This document shows, piece by piece, positions 11,268 to 21,890 of a stretch of 64,000 bases of DNA. The position numbers and the translations under genes are program-made. Under the pieces are notes generated by a model. The model saw only the letters and a list, made by a program, of their open reading frames with translations, was not told the DNA's origin and made no database searches. Position 1 is the stretch's first letter. Each line of letters opens with the position of its first letter. Source of the stretch: Cocos nucifera (lineage: Eukaryota; Streptophyta; Magnoliopsida; Arecales; Arecaceae); assembly GCA_006176705.1 (NCBI GenBank), contig QRFJ01000769.1, positions 186,001 through 250,000 of the forward strand, in the 5' to 3' direction.

Positions 11268-11950
11268 CACCCCCCAACTTAAACTTTGCTCGTCCTCGAG
11301 TAAAGAAAGAATTTAGTTTAGATTAATTACCATGTTTCATTAAGATCCTTCTTCACAAGAATAGGTCTAGATTTTAAGATCAAAAGTTTAGATAGTATCA
11401 CTAACTAAGTATTGAGTTTCAGAAGCAAATTTTATGGCAGATTAATCAGAAACTTTCTTAGAGTTCATCTAAAGATTTTCAGTACTTGGTTTCGTGAATA
11501 TTAACTTAGCATTTGGGTATTAATTCAAAGAACAAACGAATCTTCTTTTATCACCTATTTTGGTTAATTTTCTATATGCTCTTAAGTTAAGTGCATGAAT
11601 TAAGGTAGCTTTCACACTACTTTTTTTTTTTTTTGAGCAATAGTGCTAAGCATCTTGGCCTTTTCTTTATCGTTTTATGTGAACCTTCACACTTGACTTA
11701 GGTGTAGAGATCCAGTTACTAAGTTTAGGACAATCCATATATACTCTATATTTTACACTTTTTATTTTAAGCAGGTAGCTCTTTCCTTAAATTCAAGTTT
11801 CTTTAATTGAGGTATATATAAACCACCAATTTTTCGTGATAATTGAATCCTCAATTAGCCTTATAATCAACACCTACTTTGCTTCATTAGTGTGCATGTG
11901 CAATTAGAAGTGCTATTAGCCTTTAAATGACCTAAGTAGGCTGTTAATGG
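11268..11950 (-). mobile_element. Element A internal 3' region up to the assembly gap
   Basis: The first 60 bases correspond to the B internal sequence at 40068-40128 (TCGTCCTCGAGTAAAGAAAG), then the similarity fades. AT-rich, with no coding sequence seen. It runs into the 25-N gap. The rest of A (gag region, if any) is absent from the window. Confidence 0.7.
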
Positions 11951-11975
11951 NNNNNNNNNNNNNNNNNNNNNNNNN
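11951..11975. other. Assembly gap (25 N)
   Basis: Twenty-five unspecified bases. The sequence on the two sides belongs to different elements in an order not expected from either, so the gap marks an unreliable join. Confidence 0.99.
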
Positions 11976-12087
11976 TGTGATAGAAAAAACCCATTTCATT
12001 AATTATAGTCAAAATTACAATTTTGCCCCTAGAAGTGTATTACAAGTGTCAGGCCAATTCTGGCTTCTAGGGCACATATATCTAACA
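11976..12087 (-). repeat. Scrap of an alpha LTR (first ~112 bp, minus)
   Basis: It is the start of an alpha-type LTR in reverse, ending TCTAACA at 12087. It is closer to the intact copies than the neighbouring 13018 copy, and the bases that follow (ATTTTCATG) are not the alpha polypurine tract. It may therefore be the outer end of a further alpha insertion hidden by the gap, or a misjoined fragment. Confidence 0.7.
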
Positions 12088-13017
12088 ATTTTCATGTGAT
12101 CATAGTTAAATATGGTTATCCAAAGAATTTCTCCATGAAGACCTAGGAGAAGCATCCTATATTCTAGGAATTAAGGTCTATTAGATATAGACCGAATAGG
12201 AGCTAGACTTTCATAGAAGAATGTACATAGAAAAGCTCTAAAAAGTTTAGCATGGAAAACTCTAAGAGGGGTGTATCCTTCAGACATGGCATTCATCTCT
12301 CCAAGAAGATGTGCCCCAGCACACCTGAGGAGATAGAATGCATGAGCAAAAATTCCTTATGCTTCAGCAATAGAGCCTCATGTATGCCATGTACGTACTG
12401 CGACCTGATATAGCCCATGCTATGAGTGTCACGAGTAGAAATCAGTGAATCAGAGAAGAACACTGGACTTCTGTGAAATGTATTCTTAGTACTTGAGAAG
12501 AACTAAGGATATGTTTGTCTTTGGTAAGGAAACTCCAAGTCCAGGGTATATAGACTCGAATTTTATGTCGATGATAGGATCGAAGTAGACATCTGGAGTC
12601 TGTTTGTTGTAATGAGGTGCTATCAGTGAAAAGTTTCAAGCAACCATGTAACTGATTCCACATGGAAGCAGAATACATCGCTACTGTAGAAGCTAGAGAA
12701 GCATTCTGGTACAAAAAGTTTTGCCACAAAGATCGGAGTGATGCCATCAAATGCCATTCCTCTTTACTGTGACAACAATGGCACCATAGCCCTTGCTAAG
12801 GAGCCAAGGTCTCACCAAAAATCCAAGCACATTAAGCGACAATACCATCTTATCCATAATTACCTCGAAAAGGGTTACATTGAGTCAAGAGAGTCGACTC
12901 CACAGACAATATGGTGGGTCCACTTATAAAGCCGTTGGGCCAGCAAAAGATCGAAGCCCACCTTGAGAAGATGGAACTTAGATTTGTAGCCAATTGGCTT
13001 TTGGTCAAGTAGAAGTT
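12088..13017 (+). pseudogene. alpha-2 reverse transcriptase-RNase H remnant (inverted)
   Basis: It is alignable with alpha-1 positions about 1245-2197 in the plus direction, with many single-base deletions. The only sizeable open piece (12738-12929) is RNase H: MPSNAIPLYCDNNGTIALA, then EPRSHQKSKHI. The RT portion is off-frame throughout. A decayed polypurine tract (CAAGTAGAAGTT) precedes the LTR at 13018. Its orientation is opposite to the gag-integrase part of alpha-2 at 14262-16300. Confidence 0.85.
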
Positions 13018-14056
13018 TGTTATATATGTGTGCCGTAGAAGTCAGAATTGGCTGACACTTATTGTACACTTCTAAGGACAAAATTATAATTTTCATTATA
13101 AATAATAAAATGAATTATTTTCTATCATAATGTGTATTTAGTGTCTGTGATACATCACTTGAGTTAATGATAATGATAATTCTTATTTTCAAGAGTTGAA
13201 AATTTAAGACATGAATTTTCGTTATTAACTCATAAAATGCTCTCAACCGTAGGATCATCATAGGATGGTGATTGATACGGAAGGTTGTATACAATCGCTC
13301 TTTTAGTAGAGAGTCTTGAGTCTATGAGTGAGAACACCAAGCAGAGTACAGTACTCATTAGAGAATGAAGGCACTGAGCATGACTACCTCGAGCAGTTAT
13401 AAGAAAGTCTACCTTCTCATCGATGACTGGCTCGAAGCTGCAGTAGTATATCTGGTTCTTTGACCTGAGGTGCATCGGTAGTTTATCGTGAGGGTGTTAT
13501 AGTTTGACTACACCATGACTCGATCTCCTAGCCATTTAAAATTCTGAGATGTATGTTGGCTATAGCATGTTCATTATAGAAATTGGATTGCACCAAGAGG
13601 GAATCTATCTACCTTGGTAGATGAGGAGTAGCCCTATGATGATCATGAGAATCAAGTCCGTAAGCCCATAGCCATAGCAGAGTGAAATAATAGAAAGAGT
13701 TTCTATTAAGGTTTTCATATCGAACTTGAATCAAATGATTAAATCATATGATAGAAATTAGGATTTGATGAGTTCACCTTAACCCTAATATGATCGGGGC
13801 TCAAGATAGAAGAATTTAATCACACATGTAGCTGCACCAAGAGGTTCATTTTCAGTTTTTATAGATTGCTACCATATACTGCTAGGTGTCACTAGTAGAT
13901 TTTGGGAGCAATTAGAATGATTTGGATGATCAATCATTCTAGTTGTCTGAATCAGAAAAGTTCTGATCCATTGGAAGATATTTCGATGAGGTCAATGACA
14001 GAGATCACGACATATCTCATTACCATACAGAACTGAACCTAATTGGATCACACAAA
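13018..14056 (+). repeat. alpha-2 3' LTR, initial half (inverted)
   Basis: It starts TGTTATATATGTGTGCC and follows the alpha-1 LTR from 2198 to about 3254, then ends ...GATCACACAAA where TGATAAGT (start of the A-type LTR) begins. The ACAAA at its end is the same five bases that begin the terminal half at 9595 read on the minus strand. The two halves therefore belong to one LTR split by one insertion. Confidence 0.85.
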
Positions 14057-14150
14057 TGATAAGTATCATAAATTTACCTATAAAAGCATCAATTTATCAA
14101 TTAATTTATGTTTATTTTTAAGAATTAATAATTAATTAATATTTTTTTGA
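14057..14150 (+). repeat. Start of element A 5' LTR (about 90 bp, plus)
   Basis: TGATAAGTATCATAAATTTACC matches, with a few differences, the reverse complement of 11170-11267. It breaks off around 14150. The 110 bases from there to 14261 resemble nothing else I recognise in the window. Confidence 0.8.
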
Positions 14151-14261
14151 ATAAACCATATTTTAGGAAAGAGAATCTTAAGCAAAATAAACTAGAAAAA
14201 GTAATAAAGTTAGAAATATTTAGCTAATAATGGTAGCGAAGTCAAGAAGTAGATTACTTGG

Positions 14262-15493
14262 TTAGGTAGTCTAACTTATCTGTTTGTTGTCTTTTGACAT
14301 GAGCTGGACAACCCTAAATTCTGAGATGACTCAGACTTGATTTCTTACCATGCCATATCTCATATGGTATGGTAGGAACAGTTTTAGAAGAAACCCTATT
14401 CAATAAGTATATTGTAGTTAACAGACTATGTCTCCAAAAAAAATCAGGGAGGTCTGTAAAGCTCATCATGGATCGGACCATATCTAATAGGGTCCGATTC
14501 CTCCGTTCTGAAATCCCATTGAGTTGAGGTATTCCAGGTGGAGTTCATTGAGAGATTATGCTATTTTTCTTGAGATAGTCTAGGAATTTTTGACTAAGGT
14601 ATTCACCTCCTCGATCTGATTGAAGAACCTTAATGGATTTTTCAGTTTGCTTCTACTTCATGTCTGAATTTCTTGAACTTTTCAAAAGCTTCAGACTTGT
14701 GTCTCATAAAATAGATACACCCATATCGAGATAAATCATCGGTAAAGATTATGAAGTAGATAAAGTTGCCTTTAGCTGGCACATCAAATGGGCCGCACAT
14801 ATTAGTATGTACTAGGGCAAGAAGATTCGTGGCCCTTTCCCTATGTCCTACAAAAGAGAGCTTAGTCATTTTGCCATAAAGATAAGATTCACAAATTGGA
14901 TATGACTCAGAAGTCAATGGACTCAATAGCCTGATTTTTTCTAATTTGTTAATCCTATCTTTTGCTATATGACCTAGTCTTAGGTGCCATAGATACCTAT
15001 TATTTGGACTATCCCTAGGTCGTTTAATGGCATTCACATTTTGCTCGATATTAAAAATAGATACATTAATATGTAACTGGTAAAGACCATTAATAAGGAA
15101 ACCACTTGCAATTTTATTTCTTTCATAAAGAATATTACAATGGTCCTTAAGAAAACTAATTACATAGCCTTCTAGTGCTAGGCATGAAATAGAAATCAAA
15201 TTTCTGCTTGCTGCAGACACATAATAACAATCTTTTAATACTAAGTCTAAACTAGATGGTAGTCGAAGAGGGTATGTTTTCATGGCCACAGTAGCAACTT
15301 TTGCTCTATTTCTGACGTATAGGATCATCTCACCATCCCTCACTCTCCTGCTATTCTCAAGACCCTGCAAGAAAGTGCACAAATAAGCACTAGAACCAGA
15401 GTCAAGCACCCAACTGGATGCAGAAGAAATCATAAGGTTAGACTCAATAACGAGCATACCTTCAGAAGGACCTACCTCCTTCTTATTCTTCAG
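14262..15493 (-). pseudogene. alpha-2 protease and integrase (minus)
   Basis: The main open frame (14642-15457, 271 aa) begins inside the protease with SSWVLDSGSSAYLC (catalytic DSG present). It continues through the GAG-pre-integrase region and the integrase zinc finger (HLRLGH...CESYLYGK; the last cysteine of HHCC is changed to Y) to the first catalytic Asp region (HTNMCGPF: the Asp is now N). The rest of the core, 14262-14641, is off-frame, ending in the QLNGxS-type region and LNRV segment. It continues from gag at 15494. Inactive: two key positions and several frames are lost. Confidence 0.9.
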
Positions 15494-16300
15494 GATGGCT
15501 AGGTAAGTTGGGCAGTTTTGCTTTCAGTGGCCGTCAGTATTGCAATGGAAATACTTTCCTTCATCAGCAGTCTTCTTTTTTAGCTTTGTCTTTTTCTTTT
15601 TTCCTCGTTTCACCTTTTGCCTTTTCATAGACTTCTTCTTCTTTCCAAAAAACTTTCTCTTAAAAGAAGTCTGTCCCATAGCAAGCACTGAGCCTTTAGA
15701 ACCTTTCATAGAAAGCTCAGCAGTAACCAGTATGTTAATAAGCTCGACCAGAAAATTTTGAAGTTTATGCATATGGTAGTTTATGTTGAACTGCCCATAG
15801 GCATTGGTTGAAGATTGTAGAATTATATTATTCTGCAGATCCAGATCCAACTTCACTCCTAGCTTCTTAAGCTCTTCTAAGTCCTTGATCATCATTAGAA
15901 AATGATCCTGGACTGATTGCCCATCATGCATTTTAGTCTTGAACAGTCGTTTAGTGACTTGATACTTGACTGCGCGACTCTGTTCACCAAACATCTCTTA
16001 TAGGTGAGCCAACATTTGGTGAGCAGTCCTGATATCTTCATATTAGTGTTGAAGTTCATCAGACATCGAGCCCCACATGTAATATCTGGCCTTGTTATCT
16101 TCGTCCGTCCACTTATCAAGAGATGCTCTCTGTTCAGCAGATGGACGAGCTGATAAGGTGGAAGGATTCTGATCCAATACATGAGTTAACTTCTCAAAAC
16201 TCAAAATGATTTTGAAGTTTCACAGTCAATCCTTATAATTAGATCCGATCAGTCTATGGGTGTCCCGGATATGTGCTAGTGGATTGGACGTAAATATTTT
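15494..16300 (-). pseudogene. alpha-2 gag (minus)
   Basis: Nucleocapsid and capsid precursor. The open piece 15524-15994 starts MFGEQSRAVKYQVTKRLFKT and runs through a lysine-rich linker to the zinc knuckle YFHCNTDGH. There the first cysteine is Y and the next codon is a stop (TGA), so the CCHC knuckle is dead. Upstream (16000-16298) the frame is off but alignable with alpha-3. The codon at the alpha-3 gag start position is ATA instead of ATG, and the adjacent splice-acceptor-like CTACAG reads CTACAA. Confidence 0.88.
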
Positions 16301-18160
16301 TTTGTAGAGAGTCAAAGTTTCTAGTTAGATATTATAATTGAGACTCGACCAATTTATTTAGAAATTTTATTTTTAAATAAATTAATTTTTACTATTTTCT
16401 TGGATCCCTACACTCCTTCTGTAGAGATGTGAAAATTTCTATGATTAATGATTTCTAGTGGATGGTGCGGTCCCACCAACTGACTCATCACCTCACCTAA
16501 TAGTTATTGGTAATGGGCTAGCCAATGAGTGAACAACTCTTGTTCAATGATTCTCTGATCATGATGCATCCAAACTTGGTCTCTAATTCATGAATCTCAC
16601 TGTGTCCAAAATATTGATCCACTCCTTAGTTAAGTCAGACCCACCATTTACATAGATTAGATTTCTAATTGAGTCTCTCACCATATCCAAAATATTGAGC
16701 CCAATCCATCCTCTAGTCCATAGCATCCAATGCCTAATAGATATGGTTGCATCTTTCCAGTGCAACTGAACCACTATAACCAATCGAGAACAATCAACCC
16801 CGAAAAGGGCCCGCATATCTATAAAGGTGGAAGACCTTAGACTTAATCTTTTCTTTGGAAGATATTTAGGTCTCATTAAACTAGACTAGACATAGTTATA
16901 ACAATTATGACTAATCTAGTGGCATGAATTAGCTTGAATTATTGGCCACCTCAGATTAGAACTAAGCCAACAAATATGACCAGATAAGTGAGACCGATGA
17001 AAGGGATATGCCATTAACTCGACAAGAACGCTTTCGAGTCGAGTAGCTTTCAATTAAAAATCAATCGATCGTATCTATGAAACTTACCTTAGATATCAAA
17101 TTGTTGAGTCAGAATCAATCAGGTTAGCCTATAATCCAGACTCTAACCACTGAGCCTAATTAGGTCTTAGCTTGATCGATCACTCATGTGATTCGATCTT
17201 GACCCAGACTTAATCTTGTTAGGCTGGTCAATTTAAGCACTTTTGATCCCATTTAACCAACTCTTGATTCGATTTGATCAACCGCTTAGATCTAATTAAG
17301 CTACCCAAACCCAAACCCAATTTTATGAATATATCTTAGATCTGAAATTCTCAATTTTAGACCTAATATATATTTCATAATCTTAATTCTTAATTAAGTT
17401 TAGGGTTCATAAACAAAATATGTAAATAAAATCCTAGGATTTCAGGACCTAGGGTTTTACAGAAAATAAGTTCTTGGATTTCTGATTAAGGATGAACGCA
17501 CAGCACCCCTACACATCATAAGAACACTCCATCGAATGAAAGAAGAGTACGTTTAAATCCTACTTTGTTCTTATGATCGGACGGCCAAGGAGAATGTCTT
17601 AATCAGAAATATAAAAAACTACAAAACTAGTTAGATCTATATCATATATCTTATATATAAAAATTAATCTAACTATAAACATATTTTACATACATCTAAT
17701 ATATCATATCATGCATATTTTTAGGTCTAAATTATCTCATAATTATCTAAAAAATAAATTTAAATTGATCACATCAAAACAAATTCTATTCTAGATAATT
17801 ATGTAGAACTATTCTACAATTAGTGTAAACATGTATTCATCATATCTCATATGAACCAAAAATTAAATAATTTTATTTTTTATTTTTTAGATATTATTAT
17901 AATATTTATAATATTAAAAAATAATAAATAAATTAATCTAAAATATTAACTTAATCAAATTAAATTATGATCATGCAAGACTATACATAGAACAATTCTA
18001 TTCTACAACTAGTCATGCATCTTGTAGAATTTTGATCTAAATTATTTAATTTTAATCTTTCTAATTTTAGATCTAATCACATCTCATGTGACATCTAAAA
18101 TCACCTAATTATTTGATCAAAATTAAATTAAAATTAGATCTAAATAATTTATGGGAACCT
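16301..18160 (-). other. alpha-2 5' untranslated leader (about 1.86 kb)
   Basis: It matches the alpha-3 leader (60898-62755) across its length. No credible coding frame: the 97-codon frame at 16583-16876 has no recognisable domain and is not open in alpha-3. It contains nested inverted repeats (17478-17610) and, close to the primer site, a very AT-rich block (17640-18140). Confidence 0.8.
17478..17610 (-). repeat. Nested inverted repeats in alpha-2 leader
   Basis: Outer arms ATTTCTGATTAAG (17478-17490) and CTTAATCAGAAAT (17598-17610) are a perfect 13-bp pair. Inside, ATCATAAGAACA (17515-17526) and TGTTCTTATGAT (17566-17577) are a perfect 12-bp pair. The transcript would fold into two stacked stems with asymmetric internal loops and a 39-nt hairpin loop. 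The same arrangement is in alpha-3 (62070-62200). Confidence 0.75.
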
Positions 18161-18173
18161 AGATCTGTTACTA
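18161..18173 (-). promoter_or_regulatory. Decayed primer binding site of alpha-2
   Basis: The plus strand reads ...CTGTTACTA followed by GT and the LTR terminus, against CTGATACCA-GT in alpha-3. This is the remnant of a site for initiator tRNA-Met. Confidence 0.6.
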
Positions 18174-18175
18174 GT

Positions 18176-20463
18176 TGAAGGGAAAAATCTGTTTGCCAAG
18201 TCAGGTTCGTTCAGATCTGATTTGATCAAGAAAAATATTTTAAAAGTTTTTCTCTAAGATCTAAATTAGATTTGATACTTTTTAGATATAATTTTATGGA
18301 TCTAATAAAATAAAATAAAATAAAATAAAATAAATTATATTTAATTTATACCTTATTCTTGGGTAATCTTATTATCCTGTGATGATCTTGCTGATTGCCT
18401 GAGGTTTTGGATGTAGCCACGCAATCGCCTGGCCTCTATCGGTATCCACTCAAGCAGCATTTGGATATCTCCTTCTTCTCGATCTATCTTTCATAGATCA
18501 GATCTAGATCTGATCTTGAAGGTTTTCAAAATAACTTTTGAAGATCCGATGTCGTCTCTTGCAGCAGTGCTGCCTTCTTCCTTTCTTGTCGCCTTTTTCT
18601 TATCTGGATCGCACCAAATTGAAGCCCAAAGCCCCTTGGGCATGGAGAGGAGAGAGAGGATCAGAGGTAGACATGGAGGAGAGAGGGAGATGGCTATGTG
18701 GCATGGGCAAGAGGAGAACCTCTTCAAAGCAAGGTGCAGATAGGGTTTATATAGATCCTACTACGCCATGCAGTGCCACATCATCCCGACCAATCATATC
18801 TCTTTGTGCAATCAGATCTAAATCTAATTGATGGGATGACATCACCTAATCCAATCAGATGAGAGCCCCTCTCCATCACCCTTAGGTGGCACCAAGACTG
18901 GTCAAAGTAGAGTCCTTTGGTGCCACCTAGTTTGATTCCAAGAAGCAACCTGGAGTCCCATTTGTATGGGACTCCAGGCATCCCTATCCTTGGGTGCATG
19001 CCTCTCTAGGTGTGCACACCCTCCTTTCCTCTTTCTAGCAAGAGGACAAGCTCCTATCTGCTCTCCAATGGATGCATGACACATGGGCAAATGTCTAAGT
19101 ATCAAAGATCAATGTTTGACCAAAGTCAAAAGATAAGAATTTGTAGGTGACAAAAAATGGCAGGAGTTGTCTCAAATTTATCTCATAAATTAAGATAATT
19201 TTTTTTTAACCTGGACAAGCTTCAGTCAGACCAAGTAAAGATACCTGAGTGAGTGCAAACATATTTGGCTCAGTCGAGATAACATTTGATGATTATAGAA
19301 GGAGAACATTAGGCTCAATCGTGTGCTAGCATGATTTTCTTGAACCTAATTAAATCTAATTCAAATCAATTAAACTGGATTAATCCAATTGATGATATCC
19401 AGATCCAAACCCTTATTTGTATGATCCTGTTAGATTCAGTTCTACATGATAATGGGATATGTCATGGTCTCTATCATTGACATCATCGAAACATCTTCTA
19501 ATGGATCAGAACTTTTCTGATTCAGACAACTAGAATGATCGATCATCCAAATCATTCTAATTGCTCCCAAAATCTACCAGTGACACCTAGTAGTATATGG
19601 TGGCAATCCATCAAAACTAAAAATGAACCTCTTGGTGTAGTTACATGTGTGATTAAGTTCTTCTATCTTGAGCCCCGATCAGATTAGGATTAAGGTGAAC
19701 TCGTCAAACCTTAATTTCTATCATATGATTTAATCATTTGATTCAAGTCCGATGTGAAAACCTTAATAGAAACTCTTTTTGTTATTTCACTCTGCCATGG
19801 CCATGGGCTTATAGACTTGATTCTCATGATCATCATAGGGCTACTCCTCATCTACCGAGGTAGATAGATTTCCTCTTGGTGCAATCCAATTCCTACAATG
19901 AACATGCTATAGCCAACATACACCTCAGGATTCCAAATGGCTAGAAGATCGAGTCATGGTGTAGTCAAACTATAACATCCTCAAGGTAAACTACCGATGC
20001 ACCTCAGATCAAAGAATCAGACACACCACTATAGCTTCGAGCCAGTCATCGACGAGAAGGTAGACTTTCTTATGACTGCTCGAGGTGGTCATGCTCTGTG
20101 CCCTCGTTCTCTAACGAGTACTTATACTCTCGCTCTGATGTCTCTACATCGTAGACTTAAGACTCATCTACTATAAAGAAATAATTGTACACCAATTTTC
20201 CGGATCAATCATCATTCTCATGATGATCCTATGGTCGAAAGCATTTTATGAGTTAATAACGAAAATTCATGTCTTAAATTTTCAACTCTTGAAAATAAAA
20301 ATTATCATTACCATTAACTTAAGGGGTGTGTCACAGACACTAAATACATATTATGATAAAAAATAATTTATTTTATTATTTATTATCAAAATTATAATTT
20401 TGCTCTTAGAAGTGTACAATAAGTATCAGCCAATTCTAGCTTCTAGAGTACACATATCTAACA
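18176..20463 (-). repeat. alpha-2 5' LTR (2288 bp)
   Basis: The minus strand starts TGTTAGATATGTG at 20463 and ends ...CCCTTCA at 18176, 2 bp from the primer site. TATA element at 18746-18753, W-box remnants near 19110-19133, splice-donor-like AAG|GTATAA near 18351, and an ATAAA-type microsatellite at 18303-18333. The plus and minus frames at 18491-18831 are LTR shadows. Confidence 0.92.
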
Positions 20464-20468
20464 CCCTC
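20464..20468. repeat. Target-site duplication of alpha-2, right copy
   Basis: CCCTC, identical to 8351-8355. Confidence 0.8.
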
Positions 20469-20841
20469 TCCATTTTGAGCAAGGGTTCAGGCTTCTTCTT
20501 CTATTTTCCTTGGTTTCCAATGCACCGTCCTTCGATTTTTGCTTCATTTATCATCTCCTTATTCTTCTCAATCAATTTAGGTTAGCTCTCCGATGCCTTA
20601 TTGAATTATCTCTACACTCTTTGCTTTCTCGCTCTTTTTTATTTTTATCGAGATTTAAACACCTTATTTTTTCTAATTTTTAGGGCGATTCCTTGATTTT
20701 ATCTCGATCCAAATTCCTAGCGAGGGATCCTGGTTGAACTGGTAGCCCGACCTCTCTAACCTTTGTGAGCCCGCCTCTTGAGGAGGCCGAACCCTTAGGA
20801 TCGGCCCATCCTTTTGTGCCTGTGATCATCTCCTATAGACT
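20469..20841 (+). other. 5' region of the E antisense gene
   Basis: Joined to 8355 once alpha-2 is removed, this forms a CT-rich stretch typical of a plant mRNA leader (CCATTTTGAGCAAGGG, then CTTCTTCTTCTATTTTCC). The last 140 bases may include protein-coding N-terminal sequence of low complexity, but I see no secure start codon before 20842. Confidence 0.45.
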
Positions 20842-21460
20842 TTGGCCCGACGATCTTCCTTAGCTAGGATTCAGTTTGGGATTCCTCCTGTGTATGAGCT
20901 TGAACTCCCTGGGCTCGACGATCAAGCTTGCTCACCCCCTCCTAGTCGAATCTATCTGTATGTCAAAATCTTTCAGACTGGGCTAAGGTTATCCTTACCT
21001 CCTTTCGTAGCTAACCTATTTAGGTTTTTTAATATTTTTCTCATAGCCATGGTGCTGAACTCCTTTAGATTCATTATAGGATTTCTCTCTCTATGCCCCA
21101 TAGCGGGCGTCCGACCTACCATTTTCTTGTTCCATAATTTTTTTATCTTTAAACATCATCCCACCTCCAATGATTAGTGGTATGTGTCTCCGCAGTTCGA
21201 CAGAAAGAGACTGCTCAAAGGTGCTCGTTCCTTCGTTCATGGCTGGAATGGAAAATTCTTTTTCATTTTCCATCCCTCCCTAGGGCTAGGGCTTCCTCCA
21301 TAGGGCAAGGTAAGGAAATCGGTCCGTCGAGCTCCCGGGCTAAAAAGCGAGGATCAGAGTTTGGTCGATAAACTGAAGTCCTTTGATGCTCCACCGATCC
21401 CTAGACTTCAGGATGAGTAGACCTTGATCAATTTTGATCTCAGTCCTCTTAACCCAACAG

Positions 21461-21527
21461 GTAGTTCTTCATATTTGGCTAGCTGGGTGGTATTCATTCT
21501 TCTAATCTTCTAACCTTATCTTTGTAG
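21461..21527 (+). other. Intron 1 of the E antisense gene (GT-AG)
   Basis: Donor ACAG|GTAGTT, acceptor TTTGTAG|AAAT with a pyrimidine-rich stretch before it. Upstream coding ends ...SPLNPT and the frame reopens after the acceptor into the segment containing RLMKEISTLKRKGG. Confidence 0.55.
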
Positions 21528-21885
21528 AAATGACTCTAGAGGAATGAAATCGCTTGATGAAGGAAATCTCGACCCTTAAAAGGAAGGGCGGTCCTTCCAA
21601 CGAACCACAGAGGAAGGCTCGGATTGGAGAGTCGAGCCAGGCCATGCCAATTTGGTTCGTGCCGGCCCTTAAGCCCATCGTTATCACTTCGAGCCTGGCT
21701 CTATCTGATGAAGCCGCCCCTCTTGCACCTATTCGGCAAGAGAGAGTTGTGGAGAGGAAGAAGAAGAGGACCATTAGCAAGAAGGTCGAACGGAAGGCCA
21801 AGGGCTCAAAAGGAGAGGACCTTAGCCAAGAACTGGGTTCCTTAGACGATCGAGAGGTCATCCAATCACTGATGGAGGGGAGCAT

Positions 21886-21890
21886 CCTTC
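21886..21890. repeat. Target-site duplication of F, left copy
   Basis: CCTTC immediately before the F LTR. It matches 31097-31101. Confidence 0.9.

Larger units (their letters stand above)
8356..20463 (-). mobile_element. alpha-2 Copia retrotransposon, internally rearranged
   Basis: Bounded by a perfect CCCTC duplication. From the right: 5' LTR (18176-20463), primer site, leader, gag and integrase on the minus strand, as expected. The RT-RNase H segment and the first half of the 3' LTR (12088-14056) are then on the plus strand. The last half of the 3' LTR (8356-9595) is on the minus strand again, separated by the Athila-like element A, an assembly gap and a scrap of another alpha LTR. About 1 kb of integrase-RT boundary is missing. 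Confidence 0.75.
20842..21890 (+). pseudogene. E antisense gene, exons 1-2: PF04195-like 'putative gypsy type transposon' domain
   Basis: The frame from 20842 carries IPPVYELELPGLDDQACSPP, then a hydrophobic segment (TGLRLSLPPFVANLFRFF, NSFRFIIGFLSLC, GVRPTIFLFHNFF), a stop at 21175, then WYVSPQFDRKRLL...SFVHGWNGKFFFIFH. This order is what I know from the PF04195 domain found in extra ORFs of plant Gypsy elements; the match is from memory, not a search. A 67-bp GT-AG intron (21461-21527) leads to a second exon (21528-21890) rich in Lys, Arg and Ser (MKEISTLKRKGG). The exon is cut at 21890 by element F and resumes at 31102. It runs opposite to E's own gag-pol. Several stops make it a pseudogene. 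Confidence 0.72.

Noticed and set aside
17640..18140. MITE or separate AT-rich insertion
   Set aside because: The same AT-rich block is in the alpha-3 leader and the alpha-4 leader, so it is part of the element.
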